Part shown: positions 35,868 through 46,900 of the stretch, piece after piece | How positions within the stretch are numbered: the first letter of the stretch is position 1 | How the letters are laid out: every line of letters starts with the position of its first letter | Source: Haloplanus salinus | GTDB lineage: Archaea; Halobacteriota; Halobacteria; Halobacteriales; Haloferacaceae | DNA: 64,000 nt | Direction of reading: 5' to 3' | NCBI RefSeq assembly: GCF_003336245.1 | Contig: NZ_QPHM01000001.1 | Location: 1,364,001 to 1,428,000 of the forward strand | The notes under the pieces: generated by a model | Told to the model about the DNA's origin: nothing | The model's input: the letters and a program-made list of their open reading frames with translations, nothing else | Databases searched by the model: none | Made by a program: the position numbers and the translations under genes

Positions 35868-36722
35868 ATGGCAGACGACTTCGACCTCACCCCGCCGGAA
35901 CTGACGACCGAGGACCTCCTCGTCCTCGACGACCCACGTTTCGGCCCGGAGACGGCCGCTATCGTGACGGGCGCGGCGTCGGGCATCGGCCACGCGACGG
36001 CGCTCGCCCTCGCGGCCAACGGCCTCACCGTCGTCGGCGCGGACGTCGACGAGGAGGGACTGGACGACACCGCCGGGAAAGCGGCCGCCCTCGACGTTCC
36101 GGGCGAGGTCCACACGGTACCGACGGATCTCACCGACGACGACGACGTGGCGGCGATGGTCGACGCCGCGGCCGAGGCGGGCGACCTGCGCTACGTCGCC
36201 AACGTCGCGGGGATGCAACACATCGCCTCGATTCCCGACTTCCCGATGGGGAAATACGATCTCCTGCTGGATATCATGCTCCGCGCGCCGTTTCTCACTG
36301 CGAAGCTCGCGATGCCACACGTCCGCGATGCGGGCGGCGGCGCCATCGGCAACATGTCGTCGGTCCACGGCCACTACGCCACGCAGGACAAGGCGGCGTA
36401 CATCACCGCGAAACACGGGCTAACCGGTCTGACACGCGCTATCGCCGCCGAGGGTGGGGGCACCTTGCGGGGCTTCTCGGTCAGCGTCGGCTACGTGCTG
36501 ACGCCGCTGATGGTGAACCAGATCGAGGATACGGCCGAAGAGCGCGGCATCTCCGAGCAGGCGGTCGTCGAGGACGTGATGCTCGGGCAGGCGCGAACCA
36601 AAGAGATGATGACGCCCGCCGAAGTCGCCAACCTGTTCGTCTTCGGCTTCTCGAGCCACGCAACCCACCTCAACGGCGGCGACATGCTCCACGACGGCGG
36701 CTACAGCACGACGTATGAGTGA
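35868..36722 (+). CDS. SDR dehydrogenase, 3-hydroxybutyrate dehydrogenase-like
   Basis: The 284-residue short-chain dehydrogenase has the cofactor loop VTGAASGIGHATALAL (near residue 29), NVAGMQH, the catalytic Ser in NMSSVHGHYA and the YxxxK pair in YITAKHGLTGLTRA. The order and sequence resemble 3-hydroxybutyrate dehydrogenases. In Haloferax mediterranei a BdhA-type dehydrogenase gene accompanies the patatin-like polyhydroxyalkanoate depolymerase; here too a patatin-like gene follows, overlapping by eight bases. That pairing, not a diagnostic residue, supports the substrate. The ATG at 35868 is preferred over an in-frame start at 35757 because the earlier part is arginine-rich and a TATTACTATG element lies about 35 bp upstream. 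Confidence 0.75.
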   Translation: MADDFDLTPPELTTEDLLVLDDPRFGPETAAIVTGAASGIGHATALALAANGLTVVGADVDEEGLDDTAGKAAALDVPGEVHTVPTDLTDDDDVAAMVDAAAEAGDLRYVANVAGMQHIASIPDFPMGKYDLLLDIMLRAPFLTAKLAMPHVRDAGGGAIGNMSSVHGHYATQDKAAYITAKHGLTGLTRAIAAEGGGTLRGFSVSVGYVLTPLMVNQIEDTAEERGISEQAVVEDVMLGQARTKEMMTPAEVANLFVFGFSSHATHLNGGDMLHDGGYSTTYE

Positions 36723-37683
36723 CGACGGCGACCCGACGCCCGTCGCCATCGCCTGCCAGGGCGGTGGGAGCCACACCGCCTTCACCGCGGGCGTCCTGAA
36801 GCGACTGCTCCGCGAGTGGGACGACGAGTACGAACTCGTCGGCATCAGTGGTACCTCCGGCGGCGCGTTCAACGCGCTAGCGGCATGGTACGGGCTGGTG
36901 ACGGCCGACGCGGAGCGATCGATCGAACTCCTCGACGCCATCTGGGCCGACCTCGCGGCCGAGACGATAGCCGACCGGTTCACGAACGACTGGCTGGTCG
37001 GGCTGAACCGCATCGAGAGCAGCGGAGTACCGTGTCCGCGATTCAGTCCGTACCAGACACCGGGGTCGCGGCTCGGGAAGGCGCGGATCGAGCAGACCCT
37101 CGAACGCCACATCGACTTCGACGCGGTCCCCGACCTCTGTGGCCGGACGGCGCCCGAACTCGTCGTCGGAACCGTCGACATCAACGCGGGCGTCTTCGAG
37201 ACGTTCACGAACGAGGACGTGACACCGGAGGCCGTCCTCGCCTCGGCGGCCGTACCCGAACTGTTCGAAGCCGTCGAGGTCCACGGCCACTACCACTGGG
37301 ACGGCCTGTTCTCACAGAATCCGCCCATCGACGACCTGCTGACCGTCGACGCCGATCACAAACCCGCGGAGCTGTGGGTGATCCAGATCAACCCACAGTC
37401 TCGGGAGGGAGAACCCACCTCGCTGGAGGAGATCGCCGACCGTCGGAACGAACTCTCGGGCAACATCTCGCTGAACCAGGAACTGCGGTTCGTCGAGCGG
37501 GTCAACGCGTGGATCGACCAGGGCCACCTCCCGGAGAGCGACTTCACGAGAACCGAGATTCACCGCATCGAACTGGGGCGGACGTACCGCTGCTCGACGA
37601 AGGTAGACCGGAGTCCGGCCTTCATCGACGAGTTGATGCAACTGGGCGAGGAGCGGGCGGCGGCGTTTCTCGCGGAGCGATAG
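36715..37683 (+). CDS. Patatin-like hydrolase, possible PHA depolymerase
   Basis: The 322-residue patatin-fold serine hydrolase has the oxyanion loop CQGGGSHTAFTAGVLK, the nucleophile motif GTSGG in VGISGTSGGAFNALAAW, and the catalytic Asp in HYHWDGLFSQNPP (here DG-L). No signal peptide or membrane helix, so it acts inside the cell. The family includes PhaZh1 of Haloferax mediterranei, which degrades native polyhydroxyalkanoate granules. With the overlapping dehydrogenase it could release and oxidise 3-hydroxybutyrate. A phospholipase role is the alternative. No PHA synthase is in the window. Confidence 0.75.
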   Translation: MSDDGDPTPVAIACQGGGSHTAFTAGVLKRLLREWDDEYELVGISGTSGGAFNALAAWYGLVTADAERSIELLDAIWADLAAETIADRFTNDWLVGLNRIESSGVPCPRFSPYQTPGSRLGKARIEQTLERHIDFDAVPDLCGRTAPELVVGTVDINAGVFETFTNEDVTPEAVLASAAVPELFEAVEVHGHYHWDGLFSQNPPIDDLLTVDADHKPAELWVIQINPQSREGEPTSLEEIADRRNELSGNISLNQELRFVERVNAWIDQGHLPESDFTRTEIHRIELGRTYRCSTKVDRSPAFIDELMQLGEERAAAFLAER

Positions 37684-37689
37684 CCCCAC

Positions 37690-38062
37690 CCGCCGGCCAG
37701 CGACGCCGCCTCGGGGAGCCGCCGTTCGTGGCGATGCTCGCGACGAGGTCGGCGGGGGTCCACGTCCAGACGGCGCACGGTTCCGACGGGTGACCGAAGG
37801 AGCCGCCGTCGGCGAGCGTCGTCCCCGGTCGCGGAGGATACGCCCGATTGCACCCGCGCCGTCGGCGGGCGCCCGGTACGGGCCGTGGTCGACCGGGAGA
37901 ACCAGCAGCCCGCCGACGGCGCGGATTGGGATGTGGGTGCGCCGATCCGACGGTCGGCGCCCCGGCCAGCGTCCCGACGGCGAATCCGCGGCCCGATTCG
38001 AACTTGCCGGCGAGGATCTTCGTGCCCGGTGGATAGGCGCCCGCGAGGGCGACGGCGTCACC
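37690..38062 (-). pseudogene. Unrecognised gene remnant in three reading frames
   Basis: The 380-bp gap between the patatin-like gene and the transporter has no intact gene, but the minus strand carries protein-like stretches with good codon bias that change frame twice. Reading 3' to 5' they are: about 38060-37937 (AGAYPPGTKILAGKFESGRG, then FAVGTLAGAPTVGSA), about 37935-37832 (HIPIRAVGGLLVLPVDHGPY, then RAPADGAGAIGRILRDR) and about 37830-37690 (PGTTLADGGSFGHPSEPCAV, then WTWTPADLVASIATNGGSP). Joined, they look like one soluble protein of about 120 residues. I do not recognise the family. It begins next to the transporter stop and could once have been in its operon. Confidence 0.5.
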
Positions 38063-38063
38063 G

Positions 38064-39923
38064 TCACCGGAGTCCCCAGAAAGCGGCGAGGCCGAGCGTC
38101 GTCACGACGGTCACGAGGAGTTGGAGCGGGGCGCCGACCCGGAGGTAGTCGGTGAACCGGTAGCCCCCGGGGCCGTACACCATGAGGTTCGTCTGGTAGC
38201 CGATGGGTGTCATGAACGCGGTGGAGGCGGCGAACATCACGGCCAGCAGGAACGTGAGTCGGTTCGCGCCGATCCGGGCGGCCGCGTCGACGGCGACGGG
38301 GATCATCAGGACGACGGTGGCGACGGGGGTGATGACGTTCGCCAGGAGGGAGGAGACGAGATACACCAGCGCGAGCACGCCGAGCAGGGGCAAGACGGCG
38401 GCGCTCCCGGCGAGCAGGGAGGCGAGGAGCGCGTCGCCGCCGGTGCGTTGCATCGCCAGGCCGAGCGGGAGGATGCCGGCGAGCAGGAAGACCACGTTCC
38501 AACTCACCGCGTCGTAGGCGTCGGCCGGTTTCAGACAGCCGGTGACGATCATCGCCACGACGCCGCCTAGGGCGGCGATGACGATGGGGAGCACGCCGAG
38601 GGCCGCGACGAGGATGACGGCGGCGAGGATGCCCGCGGCGACCGGCGTACGTGGGTCGAGCGGTGTCGGCGCGGACTCGGCTCGGGCGGCCGCGTCGAGA
38701 TCACCCGGGTCCTCGGCCTCGTGAGTGACGAACACTTCGTCGCGGTCCGCGAGGTAGGCGACGGTCCCGGCGGTGGTCTGGAGGAGAAGCGTATCGCCCG
38801 CGCGAAGTTCGACGTCGTCGAGGTCGCGGTTGGTGACGGTGTCGCCGCGGCGGACCGCGAGCACCGTCGTATCGAAGCGCTCGTCGAGGGCGGAGTCGCC
38901 GACCCGCTTGCCGACGAACCGCGACTCGCCGGGGATCACCACCTCGACGAGCGTGCCCTCGTGGGGCGTCCCGGACAGGTCGTCCTCGGTCACCTCGTCG
39001 CGGTGGCGGTGGCGGAGGCCGTAGCCGGTCGCGACGCGGTTGGCGACCTGGAGCGTCGTGCGGACCGTGAGCAGGTCGCCGGCCTCCAGTTGCCGGTCGG
39101 TCGACGTAGCGAGGTACGACTCGCCGTCGCGTTCGATCTGGAGGATATCGAGGTCCGCGGCGTCGGCGCCCATCGCCGCGACGGCCTCGTCGATGGTCAG
39201 CCCGACCAGGGGGGACGACTCGCGGACGACGAGGCGAACGAGGTGGTTCTCCAGCGCGAACGACCGCGTGAGGTCGGCGTCGGGGGCGATGCGTGCCGGC
39301 GTGAGCCACCGACCGACGGTGAGCAGGTACGCGGCGCCGACGACGAAGACGACGGCGCCGAGTTTCGTGAACTCGAACATCGAGAGCGGATGTCCCAGAA
39401 GTTGTCGGGAGAGGTCGCTCGCGAGGATGTTCGTCGCCGTGCCGACGAGGGTCAGCGTCCCCCCGAGCATCGCGGCGTAGGAGAGCGGGAGGAGGAGTTT
39501 CGACGGCGAGAGGCCGTTTCGACCCGCGAGGTCCGTGATCATCGGAATGAACACCGCGACGATCGGCGTGTTGTTCACCACGCCGGCGGCGAGGCCCGTC
39601 GTCCCGACCGTCGCGCCGAGGAGGCGGCGCTCGCTCCCCCGCGTGGCACGGCCCAGCAGGTCGCCCAGTCGGTCGACGAGCCCCGTCCGCTGGACCCCCT
39701 CGCTCAGCATGTACATGGCGACGATGGTGAGCGTCGCGGGGCTGGCAAAGCCCGAGATGGCCTCGGTCGCGGAGACGCGGGTCCAGGGCTCGAAGACGAC
39801 GAGGGCGACGAGAACGGCGAGGGCGGTGGTGTCGCTTGGAATCCGTTCGGTGACGAACAGGAGGAGGGCGACGGCGACGAGGGCGAAGACCAGCACCATG
39901 CCGGGCAGCATTGGCGGCGCCAT
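38064..39923 (-). CDS. SLC13/DASS-type transporter with TrkA-C domains
   Basis: The 619-residue membrane protein has an N-terminal bundle of helices with VVNNTPIVAVFIPMITDLA and VGTATNILASDL, a central soluble part with two RCK/TrkA-C domains (about residues 210-295 and 300-380), and a second helix bundle with NVVFLLAGILPLGLAMQ, NVITPVATVVLMIP and TPIGYQTNLMVYGPGGY. This layout is typical of sodium-coupled anion (sulfate or dicarboxylate) permeases of the SLC13 type. The start at 39923 is chosen because a TATA-like TTATATG at 39950-39956 (minus strand) is centred about 29 bp away; an upstream in-frame ATG at 39950 lies inside that element. Confidence 0.85.
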   Translation of the reverse strand: MAPPMLPGMVLVFALVAVALLLFVTERIPSDTTALAVLVALVVFEPWTRVSATEAISGFASPATLTIVAMYMLSEGVQRTGLVDRLGDLLGRATRGSERRLLGATVGTTGLAAGVVNNTPIVAVFIPMITDLAGRNGLSPSKLLLPLSYAAMLGGTLTLVGTATNILASDLSRQLLGHPLSMFEFTKLGAVVFVVGAAYLLTVGRWLTPARIAPDADLTRSFALENHLVRLVVRESSPLVGLTIDEAVAAMGADAADLDILQIERDGESYLATSTDRQLEAGDLLTVRTTLQVANRVATGYGLRHRHRDEVTEDDLSGTPHEGTLVEVVIPGESRFVGKRVGDSALDERFDTTVLAVRRGDTVTNRDLDDVELRAGDTLLLQTTAGTVAYLADRDEVFVTHEAEDPGDLDAAARAESAPTPLDPRTPVAAGILAAVILVAALGVLPIVIAALGGVVAMIVTGCLKPADAYDAVSWNVVFLLAGILPLGLAMQRTGGDALLASLLAGSAAVLPLLGVLALVYLVSSLLANVITPVATVVLMIPVAVDAAARIGANRLTFLLAVMFAASTAFMTPIGYQTNLMVYGPGGYRFTDYLRVGAPLQLLVTVVTTLGLAAFWGLR

Positions 39924-40008
39924 CGTGTCGGATTGCGTGGGCACGAACATATAACTGGAGGGCGGAAGGGGCCGAACACATATTCGACCGCGCCACTAAC
40001 GGCCGTGC

Positions 40009-40683
40009 ATGGACGATCCGGCATCGGATCAGCGGCTCGACGGCGGGGGGCAGGGCCGCACACGGACGAACGAGGTGGAACTCGAACTCGACGCCAGGGA
40101 GCGGATTCCGGTCGAGCGATGGCGGCGCGCGGGGCGGATCGTCCCGATCCGTCGTCGCGTCAGACGGATCGCAATCGGCAGTGGGCTCCTGTTCGTCGTC
40201 CTGACACTCGTCCCGAGCGACGGAGACTGGTCGGTGCTGGTGTCGGTGGCCCGGCTCCTCTCGCTGGTGGCCGGCATCGGCGCGTGGTCGGTGAGCGAGG
40301 CGCTCGCGGGAGTGACCGGCGACGACGGCGACGGCGGCGTCCTCGCGGTCCTCGGAACCGTCGTCCTCGTCGCGCTCGCGTGGAGCGCCGACCGCTCGGG
40401 GGCGGGGACGCTGCTCTGGCGGGCGTTGTTGGGAAGCGTGTCGGCGCGCGCGGACGACCGCGAGGGCGCCGCGACGGGCGACGTGACGAGCGGCGCGACG
40501 GGCGATGTGACGGCGACACGTCCCACGAGCGCCGTCGTCGGCGTCCTCACCGCCTTCCTCGCCGGCGGCGGCGTACTCGTAGCGTTGCGGCCGCAGGGCG
40601 GCGGTGGCGTGGGGACGTTCGTGGTCGGTGCGGTCGTCGTCGGCGTACTCGTCGGTCTGCTGGCGGCAGTGTCGTGGCGTTAG
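40009..40683 (+). CDS. Hypothetical membrane protein
   Basis: The 224-residue protein has a charged N-terminus with an Arg-rich patch (RWRRAGRIVPIRRRVRR), then hydrophobic helices near residues 55-70, 78-100, 108-122, 180-198 and 203-222, and a polar Gly/Thr/Ala loop between. GC3 bias supports coding. It is divergent from the transporter and its stop touches that of the next, convergent gene. No family recognised. Confidence 0.55.
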   Translation: MDDPASDQRLDGGGQGRTRTNEVELELDARERIPVERWRRAGRIVPIRRRVRRIAIGSGLLFVVLTLVPSDGDWSVLVSVARLLSLVAGIGAWSVSEALAGVTGDDGDGGVLAVLGTVVLVALAWSADRSGAGTLLWRALLGSVSARADDREGAATGDVTSGATGDVTATRPTSAVVGVLTAFLAGGGVLVALRPQGGGGVGTFVVGAVVVGVLVGLLAAVSWR

Positions 40684-40950
40684 CTACGGAAGCACGAGGG
40701 TTCCGAAGACGACGAGGATGAACGACACCCACGGCATCCGGGGGGGCCGGGAGTCGAAGCCGGACAGCGAGATGGGTTCGTAGAGGCGGTTCTGGAGGAC
40801 CGCGCCGGCGACGACGTAGAGCACGCCGGCCCAGAAAACGCGGATACCGGCCTCAAGCCCCCAGCCAAGCACCAGCGCAACCGGAGCGGCGACGGCGACG
40901 GCGACGCCACCGACCAGGATGACCTTACCGACGGTTTCGAGTATCGACAT
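40684..40950 (-). CDS. Small three-helix membrane protein downstream of the giant vWA gene
   Basis: The 88-residue protein has hydrophobic segments at about 8-28, 35-52 and 70-87 with a short polar loop (YEPISLSGFDSRPPRMP). It lies 45 bp downstream of the giant vWA/TSP3 gene on the same strand, so it may share its transcript. Its position at the 3' end of a gene with a toxin-like layout would suit an immunity protein, but that is only an idea; nothing in the sequence shows it. Family not recognised. Confidence 0.6.
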   Translation of the reverse strand: MSILETVGKVILVGGVAVAVAAPVALVLGWGLEAGIRVFWAGVLYVVAGAVLQNRLYEPISLSGFDSRPPRMPWVSFILVVFGTLVLP

Positions 40951-40995
40951 GCGTGGGTGTGGACGTGTCGTAGTGGTAATGGTTCGGGTGGGCGA

Positions 40996-43900
40996 TCAGC
41001 CGATTTCGCGGACCGTCTCGCCGGTGACGGTCGTGTTCTCCGAGAACGCCAGGTCGTTCAGGAACTGCTGCTGGTCGGCCCGCGGCGCCTGCCGGACGGT
41101 GGCGGCGAACGACCGGGCGTCGTCGGGTGAGACGTCGCCCGAGGCCACTGCCCGCGCGAGGTTCGCCCGCGCGACGGGCGCCGCGCCGGCGTCGAGTTCG
41201 AGGACCGGTACGAGCGACGTGGGACCGAGGCGACCGATAGCCCTGCTCGCGTCGCGGCCTCCGGCCTGCCTGACCAGCTGCCGGAACTCGGCCGCGACGC
41301 CCGTCCGTCTGAGCGCCGCGCGGCCGGTCGGGGCGGCGTCACGGATCGCTTGGGCCGTGCTGCCGGCCAGGCTCGGCGACGACTCGCTCAGGAACCGAAC
41401 CGTCTCGGCGCCGCCCTGCCGGATCGAGCCGTCGAGGAACTGGCGGTTCGGATCGGTCACCACCTCGGCGAGCGTGTCGAGACCGGTTGCGGCCGCCCGA
41501 TCGCTCAGTCGGCCGTCGTCGAGGCCGGTCGCGACGATCCGCTCGCTGGCCGCGCTGGTCGTCGGGCCCATGAGGGCCGCGCTGGCCTCGATCCCGCCGC
41601 CGTTCGAGGGATCGAGGGCCGTCTCGAGGGCGTCACCACCCGAGCCGGCGGTCCGGGCGAGATACTGCCCGACGAACAGTGCGGCTTCCGACTCGGCGTC
41701 GATGTCGCCGACTTCGGTCGCGAGTTCCCCGACCGCCCCGTCGAGTTCGTCCCCGAAGCGCCCGGGAAGCGCGATCAGTCGAGCGACGACCCGGGCCTGC
41801 TTGACCACGCCGAGCCCCGAGATGCCGGCGACCATGCCGACGGAGTTCCCGCTGTCGAGGGCGGTGTCACCGGCCGTCACCACGTCGATGACGCTCACGG
41901 CGTCGAGCGCGTGTCCGGTGGCCCCGCCGAGCGTTCGAGCGATGCCGCCGACGGTGCTGGAGGCGACGGTCTGTCCGCTGAGGCCGATCACCCTGACGGG
42001 GATCGATCCGAGGGTGGAGCCGACGGTGCGGGCCAGCTGGAGCACCTGACTCACCCGCGAGGAGATGGACGCCGCGATGGAGGCGCCGCCGCTCAGGATC
42101 GCCGGCGCGATGAACGACAGCACGAAGCCGCCGTACCAGCCGTAGCCGAACTTGGCGTAGTCGCTGACGCCGGAGCCGATGGTGACGGGGGCGACGACGG
42201 CCGAGGCGATCGACGCCGGGCCGGCCCTGATCTGGTCGAGGAAGACGCCGGGAATGGAGTTGATCCCGTTTCCGGACCGGCGTATCCGCGGATCGACCGG
42301 GAAGGGGTTCTTGCTCCGCATCGACCGCTGGAGCCCGGCCGCGATGATCCCGAACAGGTCCAACCCCTCGCGTACGAGCGTCGTTACGACGTCGCTTATT
42401 TTCTGTAACAGCTCTCGACCGTTGAAGACGATGTCGACGATGAGGTCGAACAGCCCCGTGACCGCCGAGATGACGTTCTGGATGAACCCGACCACCGCGC
42501 CGATGAACCCGACGGGCGAGAGGGCGGCCGGCACGGCGTCGGGGATGAGCTGTCCCACCTTCCTGATCGCCGTCGTGAGGATGTCCGGCCCGCCCTCCTT
42601 CGTGAACCGGTCGGCACCGTTGTCGTTCTCGTCGACGACTTTGAACTGTGCGCTGACGCCGAGGATCTGTTCGGCGCCCTGTGCGAGGAACGACTCGGCG
42701 ACGACGCTCTGGGTCACCACCATCCGGTCGCGCCCGACCTGGGTGACGTTGGTGCTCCGGGTGGTGCTGCCCTTCTCCATCACGGCGTAGTTGACGCCGG
42801 CGGGGTCCTCGACGAGGTATCGGGCGACGTACTTGGTGTCGAACACGTCGACGGGTCCGCCGACGACGTTACCGATGCTGATCGACCTGATCGACCGGAG
42901 CGTGATCTCGGGGCGGGAGTTGTCGTGGAGCGTCGGGTCCTCGTCGGGAAGCTGGTACTGCTCCTCGGCGTCGGGGATCCGGTCGTCGTCGGTGTCCTCG
43001 CGGGTCGGATCCGTCCCGATGCCGATTTCCGTGCCGTCGGAGATCCCGTCGTCGTCGGTGTCGAAGTCGTCGGGATCCGGCGACACCTGGCGGGACTTCG
43101 TGAGCCGGTCGACGGCGGCGGACGTGAGACCGAGGTTGCGATCGGTCGCTTCCTGGAAGTCGTCGGTCTGTGCGGCGGTGTCCGTGAAGGAAATCTCGAA
43201 GCCGCCGTACTCGGCCGCGTCGGGGAGGCCGTCCTGATCCGAGTCGACGTCGGTCGGATTGCTGTTCAGGACCCGCGCCGTCCGGTTCACGGCCCGAGTG
43301 ACGCCCGTCCCCGTCGAGTTCGCGAGGGTGACGTTGACCGTCCGCTCGATGCGCACCGAGGGGCCGACCTCCCGGCCGTCGGGGATACCGTCGCCGTCCG
43401 TGTCGGCATCGAAGGGGTCCGTCCGAACGAGCTGCCCGGTGTCACGGTCGACGAAGCCCGCCAACTCGGTCGCGTCGTTCAGCCCGTCGCCGTCGGAGTC
43501 CTGTGGCCCGGTCTGCTGGGCGATGCGCGAGAACACTTGCGGGAGGTCGTTCACGTCGCTGACGAAGGTGAAGTTCCCCCCGGTCGTCCGGGCTACGTCG
43601 CCCAACAGCCCCCGGTTCGCGCTCCCGAAGCCGATGGTGTAGACGGTGATGCTCCGGTCGGCCGCCCGTTGGGCCTGGTCGCGCACCTCGGCGTTGTTGC
43701 CGCCGTTGATGCCGTCGGTAAGCAGGATCGCGAACTTCGCACGCGAGGCGTTGCTGTTGCGGTCGAACTCCGAGATGGCCGTCCGGAGGCCGGCCTCGAT
43801 GGTGGTGCCGCCGAACGAGTCGATGCGGTCGATGCTCCGGTTCGCGGCCCCGAAGTCGCGGGTCAGCGGCTGGACCAACTGCGCGTTGTTGTCGAAGTCG

Positions 43901-46900
43901 ACGACGCCGGCCCGGTCACCCTCGATCAGCGCGCCGACGAACCGCTTCGAGGCCGTTAGCCGTAGATCGTTGGGGTCGTTGCCCCCCATCGAGCCCGAGG
44001 AGTCGAGGACGAACACCGTGTCGACCGGCGTGATGCTCGCCTCGTCTTGGAGGTTCGGGGGCTCCACGGCGCCGTAGTTCGACTGCCAGTCGGTGACGTT
44101 GAACACGACGAACTTCGAGAAGTGGGTCGTCGTCGCGGTGACGGTGCCGCTCGCCGGGTCGACGGTCGAGTCGAGCGGTTCGTAGCCACCGGTGGTCTCG
44201 TTGCGCCGGTAGATCGCCAGATCGGACGGGTTCGAGACCGCCGACGCGTTGTATCCGATGGTCACGTTCGCGGAGTCGAAGTCGGTGTCGGCTTCGAACT
44301 CGACGACCGGCGAGACGCGGGCCGACTGGACGGTCGGCGTGGCGTCGATCTGTGGGTCGGAGCCGTTGGCGACGGTGACGCCGGCACCGACGTTCCCCTG
44401 GCCGGTGATGTCGACGCTGGCGTCGAGCGTCCGGTTCCGACGCTCGGTGGTGAACGTCTCGTTGCCGTCGAGCGTCCCGTCGTCGTCGGTGTCCGGATCG
44501 AGCGGGTCGGTTCCGAGGGGAGCCTCGCCGGCGTCGTCGAGGCCGTCGTCGTCGGTGTCCGGATCGAGCGGATCGGTCCCGCGGCTGCGTTCCACGCCGT
44601 CGTTCAGCCCGTCGAGATCCGTGTCGGCGGCGAACGGTGCCGTCCCGTTGTCGAGTTCGACCGCGTTCGAGAGGCCGTCGCCGTCGGGGTCCCACCGGCC
44701 GTCCGCCACGCCGTCGGCGTCCGTGTCCGCCCGCGTGACGTTCAGGCGTGGGAACCGCGTCTCGGCGCCGTCTTCGAGGCCGTCGCCGTCGGTATCGGCA
44801 TCGAGCGGGTCGGCGTCGTAGGTACTTTCGATGCCGTTGATCACCATGTCGCCGTCGGGGTCGTGTTGACCGTCGATGATGGTATCGTTCGATTCGTCGT
44901 CGGGGGTCGCGGGGATGTCGCTGTTCGGATCGAGCGGATCGGTTCCGAGCGTCTCGTTCTCGAAGCGGCCGGTGAGGCCGTCGCCGTCGAGCAATAGCCG
45001 GTCGCTACCGACCGGCGTGGCGTTGACCGAACCCGTGGTCTGTGTGGGACCGGCCGGCGTCGGCTCCCCCGCCCGTACCCCGGTGGACGCGGACATGGAC
45101 GCGGGCACGTCGGAGCCGGCGGCTAGTCGCGAGCCGTCGGCACCGGTAGCGAGCGTCGTCGAGACGAGCCTAGAGAGCGCATGCCCGATCGAGTCGACGA
45201 CCTGCCGGACCGTGGAGGCGATGGTGTCGGCGATTCGCCCGAAGCCGAAACCGGTCCCGGAGTCGGTGTCGGCGACGGGGGTATCCACCGGCGTCGGCGT
45301 CGAGGGGGCCACCTCCGGGGCGTCGGTCGGTGTCGACGGGGCGGGCGTCGCGGCCGGCGTCGTCGTATCCTCGTCGCTCGTCGTCGGCGCCGGGGCGTCG
45401 ACGCCCACCGCGAGTAACGACCGCGTGACGTCGACGGCGCCGTCGCTTTCGATCCGAACGTCGCCGTCCTCGACGGTGACCGACGCGGGGACGCGCCGCC
45501 ACGACCCGATGTCCGGATCGTGGCGGTAGAGTCGGAGGCCGTTTTCGAGGTCGTCGGGGAGCGACCCGGCAACCCGCCGGAGGTCGGCGCGCGTCGTCGC
45601 GTACGTCACCCGCGCCGGCTCCCGGTCGAGCGCGTCGTCGGCGGTGACGATGACGTCGAGGACGGCCACCGTCCCCTCGGGGGTGGGGGGAGCCGGCTCG
45701 ACGGAGTCGGCGTCGACCCGCGAGACGGACCCGACGGGTGGGCGTACCTCGACGACCCGAACGTCGCCCGTCACGAAGGCCGGCGCGCGCGTCTCGATGG
45801 TGAGCGACCGCGTGACCGACCGGGTCGCCGGACCGACGGCGACGGTGGCCGTGTCGTTGTCGATGCCGAACAGCCCCTTCCCGGAGCCGGCGGTCGTCGC
45901 GTCCGCCGGGAGGAGACGGGTTCGGGTGACAGTCTCGGCGACGGTGCCGCCACCGCCACCACCGCCCACGTCCGCAGCGGACGGTGTGGGCGTCGGGGTC
46001 GGCGAGGCCGTCTCGTCGGGCCGTTCTGGGACCGCGAAGACCGTCGCGTCGATGGTGTTCAGGCGGTCGTCGAGCGTCACGGACGCCTCGAACTCGGTTT
46101 CCGATCGGCCGGTCGAGGTGAAGTTCGCCTCGACGGACCGGTTGCCGTTGATATCGAGCGTCACCGAGCCGATGCGATCGGTGTCGATGCCGGTGACGAC
46201 GCCGGCGATGGTCCGGGTCGTCGGCGCGCTACCGTTCCGGATCGGATCGCCGCGAGAGGTGATCTCGACCGTCACGTCGGCGGCGTCGACGGTCAGTTGA
46301 GCGGCCCGAACCGCCGCCTCGGTCGCCGTCCGGAATCGGCCGAGCGTCTCCGACCGACGGTCGACGGTCGCGGCGAGCGAGTCCTCGCGGGTGCCAGCCT
46401 CGGCCGACGCCGTCCGGTAGGCCTCGGTCGCCGTTCGGAGTCGCTCCCGGATGTCACGGCGTTGGGCCGGATCGAGGGTGGCGCGGTGAGTCGCGACGGT
46501 GCGGCGGGTGTCGGCGATCAACTGACGGGCACGCTCGCGGTCGGCGCGAACCAGCAGTCGGGTCGTAGCGTCGATTCGGGCGTTCAACGCGGCGGACTCG
46601 CCGGCGTATGTCGCGAGCGCGGACGCCGCCCGGGCGTGCTTGCCGGCGACCGCCGAGGGATCACCCGGGTCCTCGACGGTGTCGGTGATTAGCGCCCGCG
46701 TCTCCGCATCGATAGCCGTCACCCGGCGGTCGTCGCCGGATCGTCGGGAGTCCGACGCGTACCGGCGGGAGAGATCGAGTGGGGAGCGGTCGATCGAGGG
46801 CGGACCGGCCGACCCGTCGGCGGATTCCGTGGCGGAGAACTGCGGGTCCACGACGGTTGCCGCGAGGAGTCGTTGTTCTCGAGGCGAGAGGTCCGTCGTC

